Made by a program: the position numbers and the translations under genes
In this document: in pieces, positions 21,132-31,794 of the stretch
How positions within the stretch are numbered: position 1 is the stretch's first letter
Layout: the number at the start of each line of letters is the position of its first letter
Origin: Thereva unica
Taxonomy: Eukaryota > Arthropoda > Insecta > Diptera > Therevidae
Reading direction: 5' to 3'
Assembly (NCBI GenBank): GCA_949987705.1
Contig: OX465281.1
Coordinates: forward strand, 168,654,516-168,718,515
Length of the DNA: 64,000 nucleotides
Notes under the pieces: model-generated
Databases searched by the model: none
What the model was told of the DNA's origin: nothing
Seen by the model: only the letters and a program-made list of their open reading frames with translations

Positions 21132-21276
21132 TGTGTTCCGAAATAGAGCCCAGTATACCAGCCAGTGCTTATGGCGTCTTAAATCGCACCAATTGGTATT
21201 GAAAATATACAGAATCGGGTGCGATTTAAGTCGTCATTAGCACTGGCCGGTATACTGGGTTCTATTTGGGAACACA
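21132..21276. repeat. Fold-back MITE / imperfect hairpin
   Basis: About 58-bp arms at 21133-21190 and 21218-21275 pair with few mismatches (gtgttccgaaatagagccca against its inverted partner), leaving a loop of about 27 bp. This is a compact snap-back element. No clear target duplication is visible. Confidence 0.8.
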
Positions 21277-21279
21277 CCC

Positions 21280-22430
21280 TATATAATTCTAACTATTTAA
21301 ACGTTTATTTACCAATTAAATGCGGTCTAACAAAATTTTTACTTGTTATAAAAGTAATACAAAAAAAACTCCACTAATTGGTTATTACAAAAAATTTTAA
21401 ATATTAAAGGTATATAGAATTACAGGGCGTGATTCATTAAATTTCACCACCCCATGTTTACTAAATTAAGTTTATATGTTTTTGTATGTAAATAAATTAA
21501 AACATTTCAAACTCGTTTATACATTTATCCCCATTAATCTTCAATTTACCACCAAAATTATAAAATAGCTCAAAATCACCGCTGTTTTACATCCGTAAAT
21601 AATTAAAATTACCAAGTGTCACTCATGCATAAAGCACTGACCTGATATCTATTTTAATGATTACTACATATAATAGCGCTATTTTAGAGCATCTATTCAC
21701 AAAATAACAATTAAAGTCATCATACCATCGCACGTAAACACAATAAAATCATGGCAAATTAAGAGCTAGAGGTGATCATAAAATTCGTATTGTCTATAAA
21801 CAAAATAGACAGACAGTGCCGGAATAGATGTGCTACTGGTATGCTCTCTGAAATCTAATTTCGCTCACCTTCTACCCTCTTCTATATCTTGAAGCATATT
21901 AAACACAGCACAGCATCCCGCTTTATTAGTTTGATAGAAATACACAGTTTTAGCGCTGATTTTGATAACGTCATCCAACAATACAAAAAGGTGTGAGGCT
22001 GGAGAAGAAAGGGATTCAACCCTCGAGCATTGAGCTGTAGTTCTGAAATATCTTATTAAAGTAGAACTGGAGTAGGGCCAGACGCATGCAGAATCTAGCA
22101 GCCGGGCTGAAGGATGTTTGTTCCTATAATACTAGATAGCCCATATTAAACAGCTTCAATAACAAAGTGAACGCCAGAACAACTTCATCATTGGACTTTG
22201 GAATTTGTTCTGCATGCGCCTAGAATGAAAAACTTCCCATTTCCGCGCAACAACGCCACTAAACCCCACCAAACATTACGAAGTTGCTTTAACAAGAACG
22301 GGTGAAGGAGTATAAGAATTTTAATTTTGTGAAATTGCTATTTCCATAAACTCGATTAATTTTCAACATACATACATACAACAGCTCTTTTTACACATGG
22401 CAGCACAAAACAAACCGACTGTCTGCAGAA
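21280..22430. other. No gene recognised
   Basis: AT-rich DNA without a coding signal. A weak inverted pair (gcatgcagaa near 22083 and ttctgcatgc near 22207) may be chance or a decayed MITE. Confidence 0.35.
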
Positions 22431-22701
22431 ATCACTGACAATGCTGAAGGCGTACAATTGAGATCGTTTGGGGTATACCTGACTGATTTGAGCTTTCCAG
22501 CCCGCCCCTTCTAGGGGACAGACATCCAAGCGACATACGTAGCAATAGCCACCAATTGGTATTCTGTGTCCGGATTTAGAGATGGCTCTTGCTGTGGCAT
22601 ACTGCCTGCTGTGCTACCACACTGAAGGACGAGTTGTTTGCTATGGCGTTCATCCCTTTCGTGGCGAAATGATGGCCTGTTGATTTGTTTTAGTCATTGA
22701 T

Positions 22702-23046
22702 TTACTCAAATATTGAATTGTTTCTTTTCATATAATATTGATCGACAATTCTGTTCTGTTTCAATGGTGTCCTGGTGGCTGGATGAGGGCGCTTTTGATT
22801 ACATAGACAGAAACGATTATACATAGTGCATATTAGACAAGTTATTTTATGAAATTTATTAGCGTCCCACCGTCTCCGGTGTTCCTCAGCGACCCATTTC
22901 TCGATGCAGTTCTTTATCAACCCTCTGACAATGGCAGAGTATGGCTCCGGTCCCCAGAATTCCGAGGTTGACCCCTGTTTTGCCAGGTTGTCAGCCTTTT
23001 CGTTCCCATCGATGCCTGTATGTCCTCTAACCCAAGCTAGCGTCAC
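22702..23046 (-). pseudogene. RNase H C-terminal fragment of a non-LTR retrotransposon
   Basis: The minus-strand frame begins LAWVRGHTGIDGNEKADNLA, the conserved end of an RNase H domain (His plus the last catalytic Asp), followed by a Trp/Arg-rich tail and a cysteine-containing end. RNase H appended to ORF2 is typical of LINEs of the I/R1/LOA type, unlike the other LINEs here. Upstream sequence (above 23046) is a different repeat, so only this 3' fragment survives. 22430-22700 may be its 3'UTR. Confidence 0.65.
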
Positions 23047-23365
23047 GTTGTTTTGTGTAACTTAAGTAGCAATTTCTCTAGACTTAAGTTTTTCTTAAAT
23101 CAGAATGCATAGAAAATTCAAATGTCAGTTGATTCCAGTACATTTCAAGGAAAACGCGATTAAAAGAAAATTTTACATGTAAAATTCGGCTATTGTAAGT
23201 TCATAATTTACAATATTGAAGTGCCGCCGTAAGAAACAAATATAATAGTAAGAAAAAGAAAAAATTGCACTGTGAAACCGAATTTGACTTAAGTTACACT
23301 TAAGTGAAGAAATTTACTTAAGTTTAAGTAAAACTTAAGTTCGCACTGTGAAACCGGCCCTAACT
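23047..23365. repeat. MITE-like repeat rich in acttaag motifs
   Basis: At least seven copies of (a)cttaag occur near 23060-23095 and 23285-23340, and the right end reads 'cgcactgtgaaaccggccc', which looks like a TIR-type terminus. The matching left terminus is not present, so the element is truncated or I have misplaced its boundary. Confidence 0.4.
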
Positions 23366-23523
23366 GATGTCTAACTAATGTCATTCGTGCATATTAGACC
23401 TGTCATTTTCATTTTTTAATTTCACACCTCGTATTCATGTTCAGCGAACTTGCAGATTTTGGGTCCATTTCGATTATATTTTCCGGGACATTTAATTTGT
23501 TACATTAATTGTTCATTAACATT

Positions 23524-23670
23524 TGATGGGAATAATGAATAAAAAACACTCTTCGTACGATATTATTACATATATTTAATATTTCGACCGACCGGGATAC
23601 AATCTAGTTGCGGACTGGATACTGAAACTAACTCTTATGTGTATGTGGTTCAAGAGAAGAAGTGCTAACA
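23524..23670 (-). repeat. Copia 3' LTR (147 bp)
   Basis: On the minus strand it starts TGTTAGCAC and ends CCCATCA. It matches 42859-43011 apart from one substitution, a 4-nt indel and a 9-nt indel. The short length is within the range for small Copia LTRs. The stop codon of pol lies inside it at 23628. Confidence 0.9.
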
Positions 23671-24872
23671 TAATCTTCCCTCAATGGTAGCACTTCTTGT
23701 TTTGGACCATAGCCTAGAAGTTCCAAGGCCTTTTGGTTTTTGGATGCTTGGAGAGATTTCGTTAGGATGTCGGCTACCATATCTGATGACTGCACGTATT
23801 CTACTTTAATGAAGTTGTCTTCGTACAGCTCCCTTATTTTGTGAAATCTAACATCAATATGCTTGCTTCGGTTGTGGAATACAGGATTCTCAGTCAACTT
23901 CTGAGCGCTTTGATTGTCCCCAAAAATTACGGTTGGCTCCTGGACATATTTTGAAAATCCCATTTCAGTTAGTAAATTTCGGAGATATACTGCTTCGAGT
24001 GAAGCTGCACACATTGCCATATATTCAGCTTCAGTGGTACTCATAGCCACGGTTTGTTGCTTTCTCGATGACCAGCACACACTAGCGTTTGCTAGTTCGA
24101 ACGTATACCCAGTAAATGACCTCCTATCGTTGACACAATTTGCCCAGTCCGCATCAGCATATCCACAGAGGGGCTGGTTACTTCGTCTGTAAATTAAGTT
24201 GAGATCAATTGTATTTGATAAATACCTTAGTAGGTGCTGCAGACCCCTATAATGCTCCAAGTGCGGATGTGCGTTGACTTGGGATAATTTGCATACCGAG
24301 TGCGCGATGTCTGGTCTTGTGCATGTCGCCAAGTAAATTAATGTCCCAATAATGGATTGGTACTTCTTCTCGTCTATAGTTTGGTCGCAATAATTTTTAT
24401 TACACTTTTCAATTTTCATGCCTGGGTCAAGCGGTGTTCGCACCTTTTTGCATGTCGTCATACCTGTCCTTGCCAAGAGGTCGACAATAAGTTGACGTTG
24501 TCGTAAATAGATTTCGACAATATCTCCCTGTCTTTTAATTTCCATTCCTAGGAAATATTCGACCGGACCTTTATCAATAATTTCCATTTGATTGCCAATT
24601 TTCATTTTTATGTTCTCCAGGTATCTCATATTATCACTTGCTATAAGTATGTCGTCGACATACACTACAATGATACCTACGCCTTCGTCAACCTTGTGTG
24701 TGTAAACACAGTTATCCACCTTGGATCTCTCAAAACCAATATTGCACAATATTTCATATATGGTTTTGTTCCACTCCCTGCCGGATTGTTTCAGGCCATA
24801 TAGGGCCTTTTTTAGTTTGCATACCTTCCTTTCATTACCATTTTCGACAAAATGTTCCGGCTGCTCCATTGT
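23628..24872 (-). pseudogene. Copia pol: reverse transcriptase (3' part) and RNase H
   Basis: Copia-type RT with ALYGLKQSGREW and the catalytic VVYVDDILIAS, followed by RNase H (YADADWA, STTEAEYMA, GDNQSA, KHIDVRFH). Together these copy the RNA genome into cDNA in virus-like particles. Length and motif order are normal. The upstream join at about 24870 is a one-base frameshift: the integrase/RT frame reaches '...EIYIQ' and this frame continues the same RT domain. The reading frame then runs into the LTR. Confidence 0.9.
23671..23687 (-). promoter_or_regulatory. Copia polypurine tract
   Basis: The minus strand reads ccattgagggaagatta immediately before the 3' LTR. This purine run is where plus-strand DNA synthesis is primed. 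Confidence 0.65.
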
Positions 24873-26413
24873 ATGTATATTTCATCACTTAGTTCGCTAT
24901 TGAGGTACGCGCTTACGACATCAACTTGGTGACCATATAATTCAGCTTCAACTGCTAAAGCTAATAACACCCTAATTGTAGAGTAACGAGTAACAGGCGA
25001 AAATGTCTCCTTATAATCAAAACCATATCTCTGGCTGCACCCCTTCACTACCAATCTGGCTTTGTATTTTTCCACCTTGCCGTTGATATCGCTTTTTACG
25101 CTAAACACCCATTTGTTTTTTATTGTGCTCTTTTCTGAAGGTAAATTCACCAATTCCCAGTTTTCATTGTCGACTAACGCCTTATATTCCGCTTTCATGG
25201 CCTTCTGCCATTTATCTGTCTCAGCACAGTTTAGCGCCTCACTAACTGTTTGTGGGATTAATACTTTGTTTCGAATTACAGCACCCATACAGTACTTTTT
25301 TCTTGGACGTCCTCTGCTCCCAGTTCTGGTTAGTGTTGGCCTTCCTGGTTTTCGCTTAGGCAGCCTTTCGTCTTCAATCTTTTTGTTTTGATCATCTAGT
25401 TCACTTTCACTTCCCCTTTCGTTAATTTCATGATTTATTTCTTCATCGCTTTGATAGTCGTCGTCATCCGTTATATTTGCTGTTGCATTTGTTGGCTCTT
25501 CTTCGATGGCCTGGCCGTTCTTCGCATCTGATTGAGATCCACTGTTTACCTTACTTGTTGGTGTTGTTAGCTGTATGTCGTAAAATTCATCCTTCTTTTC
25601 ATTATTTAATTGCCTTGATGATTCCTTCTCTTCATTAAGAAATATAACGTCTCGGCTTCTATGAATGCCATTCGTTCTCCGATCGCAAAGGCGATACGTT
25701 CGACTATTTTCACAATATCCAACGAATGTCATTTCCTTTCCTTTTGGCTTAAAATTGGATCTATTAGTTTCTTTCTTATCTAAAACAATTACCTTTGATC
25801 CAAACGGTTGCAAATGTGACACTGTTGGTTTTGTTCCATACCAAAGTTCATATGGTGTCTTTGATCCTAATAATTTTGATGGTGCGCGGTTACGCAAATA
25901 TGCCGTTGTGTTAATTGCTTCCGCCCAAAAAGATTCTGGTAAGTTTGAGCTTAGAAGCATGCATCTCGCTGCTTCTACTAAAGTCCTATTCGACCGTTCT
26001 GCGACCCCGTTTTGCTGTGGTGTGTATGGGGCAGTTAACTCGTGGCGTATTCCATTTTCACACAAAAACGCGGTAAATTCTTTATTTACATACTCCCCGC
26101 CATTGTCGCTTCGTATGGCTTTAATCTTTTTCCCAGTGCTTAATTCCACACTTGTTTTAAAGTCTTTGAACACCTCACGAGCTTCTGACTTTTCCTTTAG
26201 AAAATACACTGATATCTTTCTTGAGAAGTCATCGATAAACAAAATGAAGTATCGTTTCCCGGTATTTGATCTGACGGGCATTGGACCGCATATGTCTGTA
26301 TGTATCAGGTCTAATAAACCTTTGCTCCTAATTTCGGTACGTTTATTAAACGGCTTTACGTTTATTTTGCACTTAGCACAGATTTCACATTTTGGAGTTT
26401 CACGATTGGAATC
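24872..26413 (-). pseudogene. Copia pol: integrase and N-terminal reverse transcriptase
   Basis: The integrase core has FIDDFSRK (Asp), IRSDNGGEY (Asp) and PQQNGVAERSNRT (Glu), the DDE triad that joins cDNA to host DNA. A long charged linker with a KRKPGRPT AT-hook-like run and a RGRPRK patch follows, then the RT start (WVFSVKSDINGKVEKYKARLV, QVDVVSAYLN). It is bounded by frameshifts at both ends, near 26413 (one extra A) and near 24870 (one missing base). Confidence 0.9.
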
Positions 26414-27705
26414 TTTTGTGTACCATTTCCTTATTTTTCATAAAAATTATACTTTTTGAATTTAAATGCCCAAACTTTATGTGCCATTTTGCTAATTCCT
26501 CGTTAGAAGTTGTTTTATTAATGCACACCATGTTATGTTGGCTTTTGTTCAGCCACTTACTTTCGTTTTCGTAGACATATAAATTTTCCCTTTTATTTGC
26601 AATTAATATTACTTCTCCTCTGTTGCCCTTTACCATAGCCTTTTCACGAATAAAACTAAGCCTTAGTCCTCTTTGCGTTGCTCTTGCCACAGAAAAAAAA
26701 TTTGTCATCAATTTCGGAGCGTACAGTACGTCTTGCAGCATTACACTTGCTTTTTCTGTGTGTAGTAAAACTTTTCCTATGCCTGTTGCTTCAGTATGCA
26801 TCTTATCTATAGCTACATGAATTGTTTCTTGGTGTGGTCTCATTTCCACGAATAGGTTCCTATCGCAACACATATGGCTTGTGCAGCCGCTATCCAACAC
26901 CCATGTATTGCTTTTGAGTAGAAGATTTGTTGAGAAATTAAATGCGCCACACGTATAGTTTTTGCTCTGATATTGAGCTTCTTTTCTCTTCCCTCCTCTT
27001 TGGAAACAGTCTTTGGCATAATGTCCTCTTCTCCCACACTCATAGCATTTTCCGTTTAATTTTGTATTTTTCGAATATGTTGGCTTATTTGTTCTGCGGT
27101 TATTATAGAAAGAACTTTCTATTCCCTTTTGCCTCTCTCCACACGATGTGTCTCCTTCTCTTCTTTGGCCCTCTTCGAGAATTTTTGCTTTTAATACTCC
27201 GAACGTTGGAAATTCATCTCTCGATTCAATCGCCACTACAAAATTTTCATTTGAAACTGGCAGGCTTGACAGCAATATTATGCTTAGGATTTCAGGGCTT
27301 TCTGACTCGAGATTTATTTCTGCCTGTTTCAGCTTTTCTACCACATCCGTAAATTTTCTTATGTGATCCACTGCGCTGTCGTCGTCGGCCATTTTTAAAT
27401 TAAGTAATTGTCGGAAAATGCTTACCTTTCTTACTGGACCTTTTGGTTGGAAAACTTGCTTCAAAGAATCCCGCGCAGATTTTGCTGACAGACAGTCTTT
27501 TATATAATTTAACTGGGGTGGACTCACACATAAAATTATTGTTGCTAGTGATTTTTGATTTTTGTCCTCCCACGACGGTATCTCCTCTTCCTTTACAGGT
27601 CTCGCAGTCGAGCCTCCGCCAACGTAACACCATAAATCCTGATGGATCAGCACGCTTCGCATTTGGACACACCAAGTGCTATAATTGTCGTTTAGCTTCT
27701 CTATT
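26400..27705 (-). pseudogene. Copia gag and protease, start removed by an RTE insertion
   Basis: The gag-type N-terminal domain (NDNYSTWCVQM, then a helical region) leads to a CCHC zinc knuckle with spacing C-x2-C-x4-H-x4-C (CYECGRRGHYAKDC). Next come the aspartic protease motif WVLDSGCTSH and the pre-integrase motif (WHIKFGHLN). The native start codon lies beyond the RTE insertion at 42731, in matching phase across the duplicated target. The frame ends at 26400 because of a one-base frameshift into integrase. Confidence 0.9.
27694..27705. repeat. Target-site duplication of the RTE insertion, left copy
   Basis: The bases agcttctctatt are repeated at 42700-42711, 11-12 bp in all. The first base is ambiguous because the RTE tail ends in (aag)n. 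The duplicated bases lie within the first codons of Copia gag. Confidence 0.9.
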
Positions 27706-27849
27706 GGGGGGCAAAATCGTACCGTCACCTCCTCGCTGGTGCCTCCTGGATAACCAACTAACGACGGACGTACCCAGTGCCTGGGGGTATAGCTGGGCCA
27801 CCCTATCCGTTGGGGTATAATTCACGGATCCGGCCCTCCAGGTCGGGGG

Positions 27850-28713
27850 TTGGGCGAAAGGTTGACAACCTCTCCTCAGAAAACAACTCTTGTTATGGAA
27901 TCGAGAAATCAGCCTCGGAACAGTCAGGATTTACGGCAAAGACCTCAGCAACGTCCCAGGACTAATGATTTTAGGAAAAACGATATTAAGTTTGCAACAT
28001 GGAATGTAAGAACATTATATAGACCCGGAGCAATGGCAGAAATGATAGATGAACTAAGACGATATAGAATACTCATCGCAGGACTACAAGAACTAAGGTG
28101 GACTGGTAGAGGAGTCCTAGAACGAAAAGACGCTACGATATTCTACAGTGGAAATAATACCTCCAGAAGAAACTTTGGGGTAGGTTTCTGTGTACTTAAA
28201 CCTCTAATCAACAACGTAATAGACTTCAACCCGCTTAACGATCGGATCGCAACCTTAAGAATCAAATCCAGATTTCATAATATAACATTCATCACCGTGC
28301 ACGCGCCTACAGAAGAAAAACCAGAACAAGAAAAAGATGACTTCTATGAAACTCTTAGGGTGACCTATGACCAAATCCCTTCTTACGACATGAAAATCGT
28401 ATTAGGGGACTTTAATGCTAAAATAGGTAAGGTAAGGAACCATATTATTATCCTTACGCTGGTAAGTTCTCGTTGCACGAGGATTCAAACGATAACGGGA
28501 ACAGAATGGCCGAATTTGCTATCGCAAGAAGTTTGTCAATAGCTAGCACCTGGTTTAACCATAAGAATATACACAAAAGGACATGGACATCACCAGATGC
28601 CAGGCATCATAACCAAATTGACCATGTTCTAGTTGACACTAGGCATGGAAGCAGCATACTGGATGTAAGAAGTTTCCGAGGAGCGAATGTAGACACCGAT
28701 CACTATCTAGTTG
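27850..28713 (+). pseudogene. RTE endonuclease domain, frameshifted by a 5-bp duplication
   Basis: The APE-type endonuclease that nicks DNA for target-primed integration begins with FATWNVRTLYRPG. It continues with AGLQELRWTG, ITVHAPTEE and LGDFNAKIG, then in another frame 'RMAEFAIARSLSIASTWF', 'QIDHVLVDTRHGSS' and TDHYLV. The switch of frame coincides with a tandem ggtaa-ggtaa (28426-28435). Removing one copy gives the right phase shift. At 28713 the frame is cut by the nested LINE and resumes in phase at 40483. Confidence 0.88.
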
Positions 28714-28907
28714 TTTTTTTTTTTAGAAACATAACGGACTTGCGTCCACTTTATAATTGATTCGAATCGCATTAACGATGTAGCTCAAAATTATTCATAT
28801 TTCAAAATTAAGTTATCGATGACATGGTTTAATTCCTGCCAGTTTACAAATCTCAAATCCAAATTCTTCTCATTTGCATTTGCTCATACCCTAGTTAAGA
28901 CATTGTT

Positions 28908-31595
28908 TTAAGTATAATCAGATTTGAAAAAGTCTAGATAAAATATCGAGTTAGATCTTGTGTTTCTTCGCGGCACAGTATAACACAATTCGTTGCGAAG
29001 CATTGAACACTCTGTGACACCATTTACCAATTTATACAAAAATTTCAAATCACAAGAGACCCTAAGAGACGCAAGAGATGGAATATGAGAAAGCGCTGAT
29101 AGGTTTGTATAATTGTGATCAATGAAAGGGTCAGGTAAACCTGCCCGTGGCGCTAATATCCTAAAGAACTTGTGTTGAACAGTTTCGATTTGCTTAATAT
29201 GAATTTGAGTAGTTGGAAACCATATCGGTGACGCGAACATCAGAAGTGGTCTAACTAATAGTAGATACAAAGTTCTAAGAGTAGTTGGCGATTTAAACTC
29301 TATCGCAGTTCTTTTCACAAATCCTAACATTTGGTTGGCTTTGTTGACAATATAATTTCTGTGCGCATCAAAATTCATTTTGCTATCAAAAATCACTCCA
29401 AGGTCTCTTATTTCGCTTACTTTGTCTAATATCACATCATTGAGTTTATAATTGTAACTTATCAGATTTCTACTTCTAGAAAAAGTTATGGCTTTACATT
29501 TTTTGATATTAAGAGAAATGTCATTTATTGAGCACCAAGTGAAAAGCTTATCTAAGCACGCTTGCAATTTCCCTGCGTCTTGATCACTAGTTACAGTTCT
29601 GAAAATTTTCAAGTCATCCGCAAATAACAAACACTCGGCCTCATCAATCACATATGAAAGGTCATTAATAAAAATATTGAACAAAAGAGGGCCCAAGTGT
29701 GAGCCCTGTGGAACACCCGATAAAACATTAATTTCTCTAGATACAAAGTTCTTATACCTAACATATTGCACTCTGTGCGATAAATAGCTATTGAGCCATT
29801 CAAGTAAGGACCCAGTAAAACCAAAGGATTTTAATTTAACCAACAATGCAATATGGTTAACTGAATCGAAGGCTTTACTGAAATCCGTATAAATACTATC
29901 TACTTGCACATTGTTTTCCATTGATAACAGGATTTTACGCGAATAACAAGCTAAATTCGACTCAATATTTCGGCCTTTACAAAAACCAAATTGTCTATCA
30001 GTCAGAAACGGTTGTACAAAACTATAAATTTTACGTGTGATTATAGATTCAAAAGCTTTCGGAATAGAATTCATGATTGATATCGGCCTATAGTGTGTCA
30101 CATCGTTTTTAGTGTCTGACTTGTGAATCGGTGTTATAAACGCTGTTTTCCAAATTGGTGGCAAACTACTTTCTGTTAGTGATTTATTGAAGAGAATTTT
30201 CAAATAATACGAAAAAATAAATTTACATTTTTTTAACAGAATGGGCGGAATCGCATCGGGACCCGCACCACCACGGCTATCAAGGCCTCCCAGTTCATTG
30301 AAAATGTCTGTTAACGATATATCAAATCCGCTAATTGTGTGAGGCGTTTGATCATCAATTTCCACATTGACAACATTAGCAGGTTTATAAAAAGTCTCAA
30401 AGTAATCAGCAAACGCATTAACGATGTCATTTCCATTTTCATAAACCCGACCGTTAAACTGCATGACATTAGGTAAACCCTTATTAGATTTTCTCATGTT
30501 AACATAATTCCAAAAGTAGTTGGGATTTTCATTTACTGCTACTTCAGATCTTTCTAAAAAAAATTTGTAATCTCTCTTAGCTAAGTTTTTGCAATGTTGT
30601 CTCAACAAAGAAAATTGTTCATAAACGTCTACACAGTTTGATTTTTTGTACTTTCTATGAGTGTTAATTTTTTGTATAATACAGTGTTTTAGCTCGGTAC
30701 TGTACCAGTGTGGAAAATTAGACGGATAACATTTTTTCTTTGGTACTAATGACTCGATACAATAATAAAGATGAGAATAAAAACAAAAAACACTATCATC
30801 TAACGAAAGAGTTGTAAAATCAATTCCTGCTAGCCTATCACTTAACATCAATGTGAAATCATTATAATTTAGTTTATCAAAATCATACTTGCAGTCGTTG
30901 TACTCAAGCTCTAGCGATTCTACAACAAATTCGCCTTCAATAAATAACGGCGGATGGTGAGAGTCAATTGGCAAAATGGAGTCATCTAATTCCATTAAAA
31001 TAATGTTCGATATATCCGAAAAAACTAAGTCAAGTATAACTTCATTCTTATTTCTAACTAAATTTTTTTGATATAAATTTAAAAGACTAATAGACTCTGC
31101 AAGAATGTTTAACGACTTTTTTAGATTTAAGGTGGTCAATCCTTTATCAAGCGGATAACTAGCTAAAGTTCCATTTAACCACTCAACTTTCGGCAGATTA
31201 TAATCACCTAATAGCAGCCAATTTACATTTGGATATGAAATGTTTATTTTCTCCAGACTAGCGCAATATGAATTCATTATGTCACTTGAGTTTGTTGATG
31301 AGAAATATAGAGAACTGATTACTATGTTTATTTTACCAAGTTGAATTAAGACAAAGACATGTTCAACATCTCTTGATACATCTAATTGTATACAACGTAA
31401 TTTATTGTTAACTGCAATTAGAACACCTCCTCCTTCATTGAGACTACTTGTCATGGAACTACGGTCTGTACGATAAATGTTAAAATTACCAAGTAATATT
31501 TCAGAATTTAAAATTTCAGGTTTCAACAACGTCTCGGTAAAAACAACAATATCAAAATCTTTTATAACGTGGTTGTACTTTTCTAAGTCTTTCAA
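28908..31595 (-). CDS. LINE ORF2: endonuclease plus reverse transcriptase, 895 codons open
   Basis: Endonuclease and reverse transcriptase of a non-LTR element. The coding sequence really begins a little upstream: the same frame reads YYQNVRGL between 31596 and 31640, just before the Helentron. The endonuclease has VVFTETLL, GGGVLIAVN, LLGDYNLPKVEWL and DSHHPPLF, where the usual SDH triad is S-H-H. The RT has AGPDAIPPILL, HYRPISI, YTDFSKAFDSVNH, GVPQGSHLGPLLFNIFIND and the catalytic LFADDLKIF box. There is no RNase H. No stop breaks it, but a Helentron separates it from ORF1 and its promoter. Confidence 0.9.
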   Translation of the reverse strand: MKDLEKYNHVIKDFDIVVFTETLLKPEILNSEILLGNFNIYRTDRSSMTSSLNEGGGVLIAVNNKLRCIQLDVSRDVEHVFVLIQLGKINIVISSLYFSSTNSSDIMNSYCASLEKINISYPNVNWLLLGDYNLPKVEWLNGTLASYPLDKGLTTLNLKKSLNILAESISLLNLYQKNLVRNKNEVILDLVFSDISNIILMELDDSILPIDSHHPPLFIEGEFVVESLELEYNDCKYDFDKLNYNDFTLMLSDRLAGIDFTTLSLDDSVFCFYSHLYYCIESLVPKKKCYPSNFPHWYSTELKHCIIQKINTHRKYKKSNCVDVYEQFSLLRQHCKNLAKRDYKFFLERSEVAVNENPNYFWNYVNMRKSNKGLPNVMQFNGRVYENGNDIVNAFADYFETFYKPANVVNVEIDDQTPHTISGFDISLTDIFNELGGLDSRGGAGPDAIPPILLKKCKFIFSYYLKILFNKSLTESSLPPIWKTAFITPIHKSDTKNDVTHYRPISIMNSIPKAFESIITRKIYSFVQPFLTDRQFGFCKGRNIESNLACYSRKILLSMENNVQVDSIYTDFSKAFDSVNHIALLVKLKSFGFTGSLLEWLNSYLSHRVQYVRYKNFVSREINVLSGVPQGSHLGPLLFNIFINDLSYVIDEAECLLFADDLKIFRTVTSDQDAGKLQACLDKLFTWCSINDISLNIKKCKAITFSRSRNLISYNYKLNDVILDKVSEIRDLGVIFDSKMNFDAHRNYIVNKANQMLGFVKRTAIEFKSPTTLRTLYLLLVRPLLMFASPIWFPTTQIHIKQIETVQHKFFRILAPRAGLPDPFIDHNYTNLSALSHIPSLASLRVSCDLKFLYKLVNGVTECSMLRNELCYTVPRRNTRSNSIFYLDFFKSDYT

Positions 31596-31794
31596 TTTCG
31601 TTTTTAAACCCCGAACATTCTGGTAGTAGCACCTGAGTTTCTTGCTTACTTTTTGGAACGAAGTTCCTTAACGCGGCTTGCGGGTAGAGTGAATTGGGAG
31701 AAATCGTCACGTAAGAAAATGCGATATTTTGTGTATGTATGCGTGCGAGTATCGATCCCAGTAGGCATTTTTTTTACTACTCGCTCGACATGGG

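Noticed and set aside
20956..21240. 94-codon frame beginning with Ile-Tyr repeats
   Set aside because: A translation of the (TA)n microsatellite running into the fold-back MITE.
25665..26459. 264-codon plus-strand frame
   Set aside because: Antisense shadow of Copia integrase. The minus strand carries the DDE motifs.
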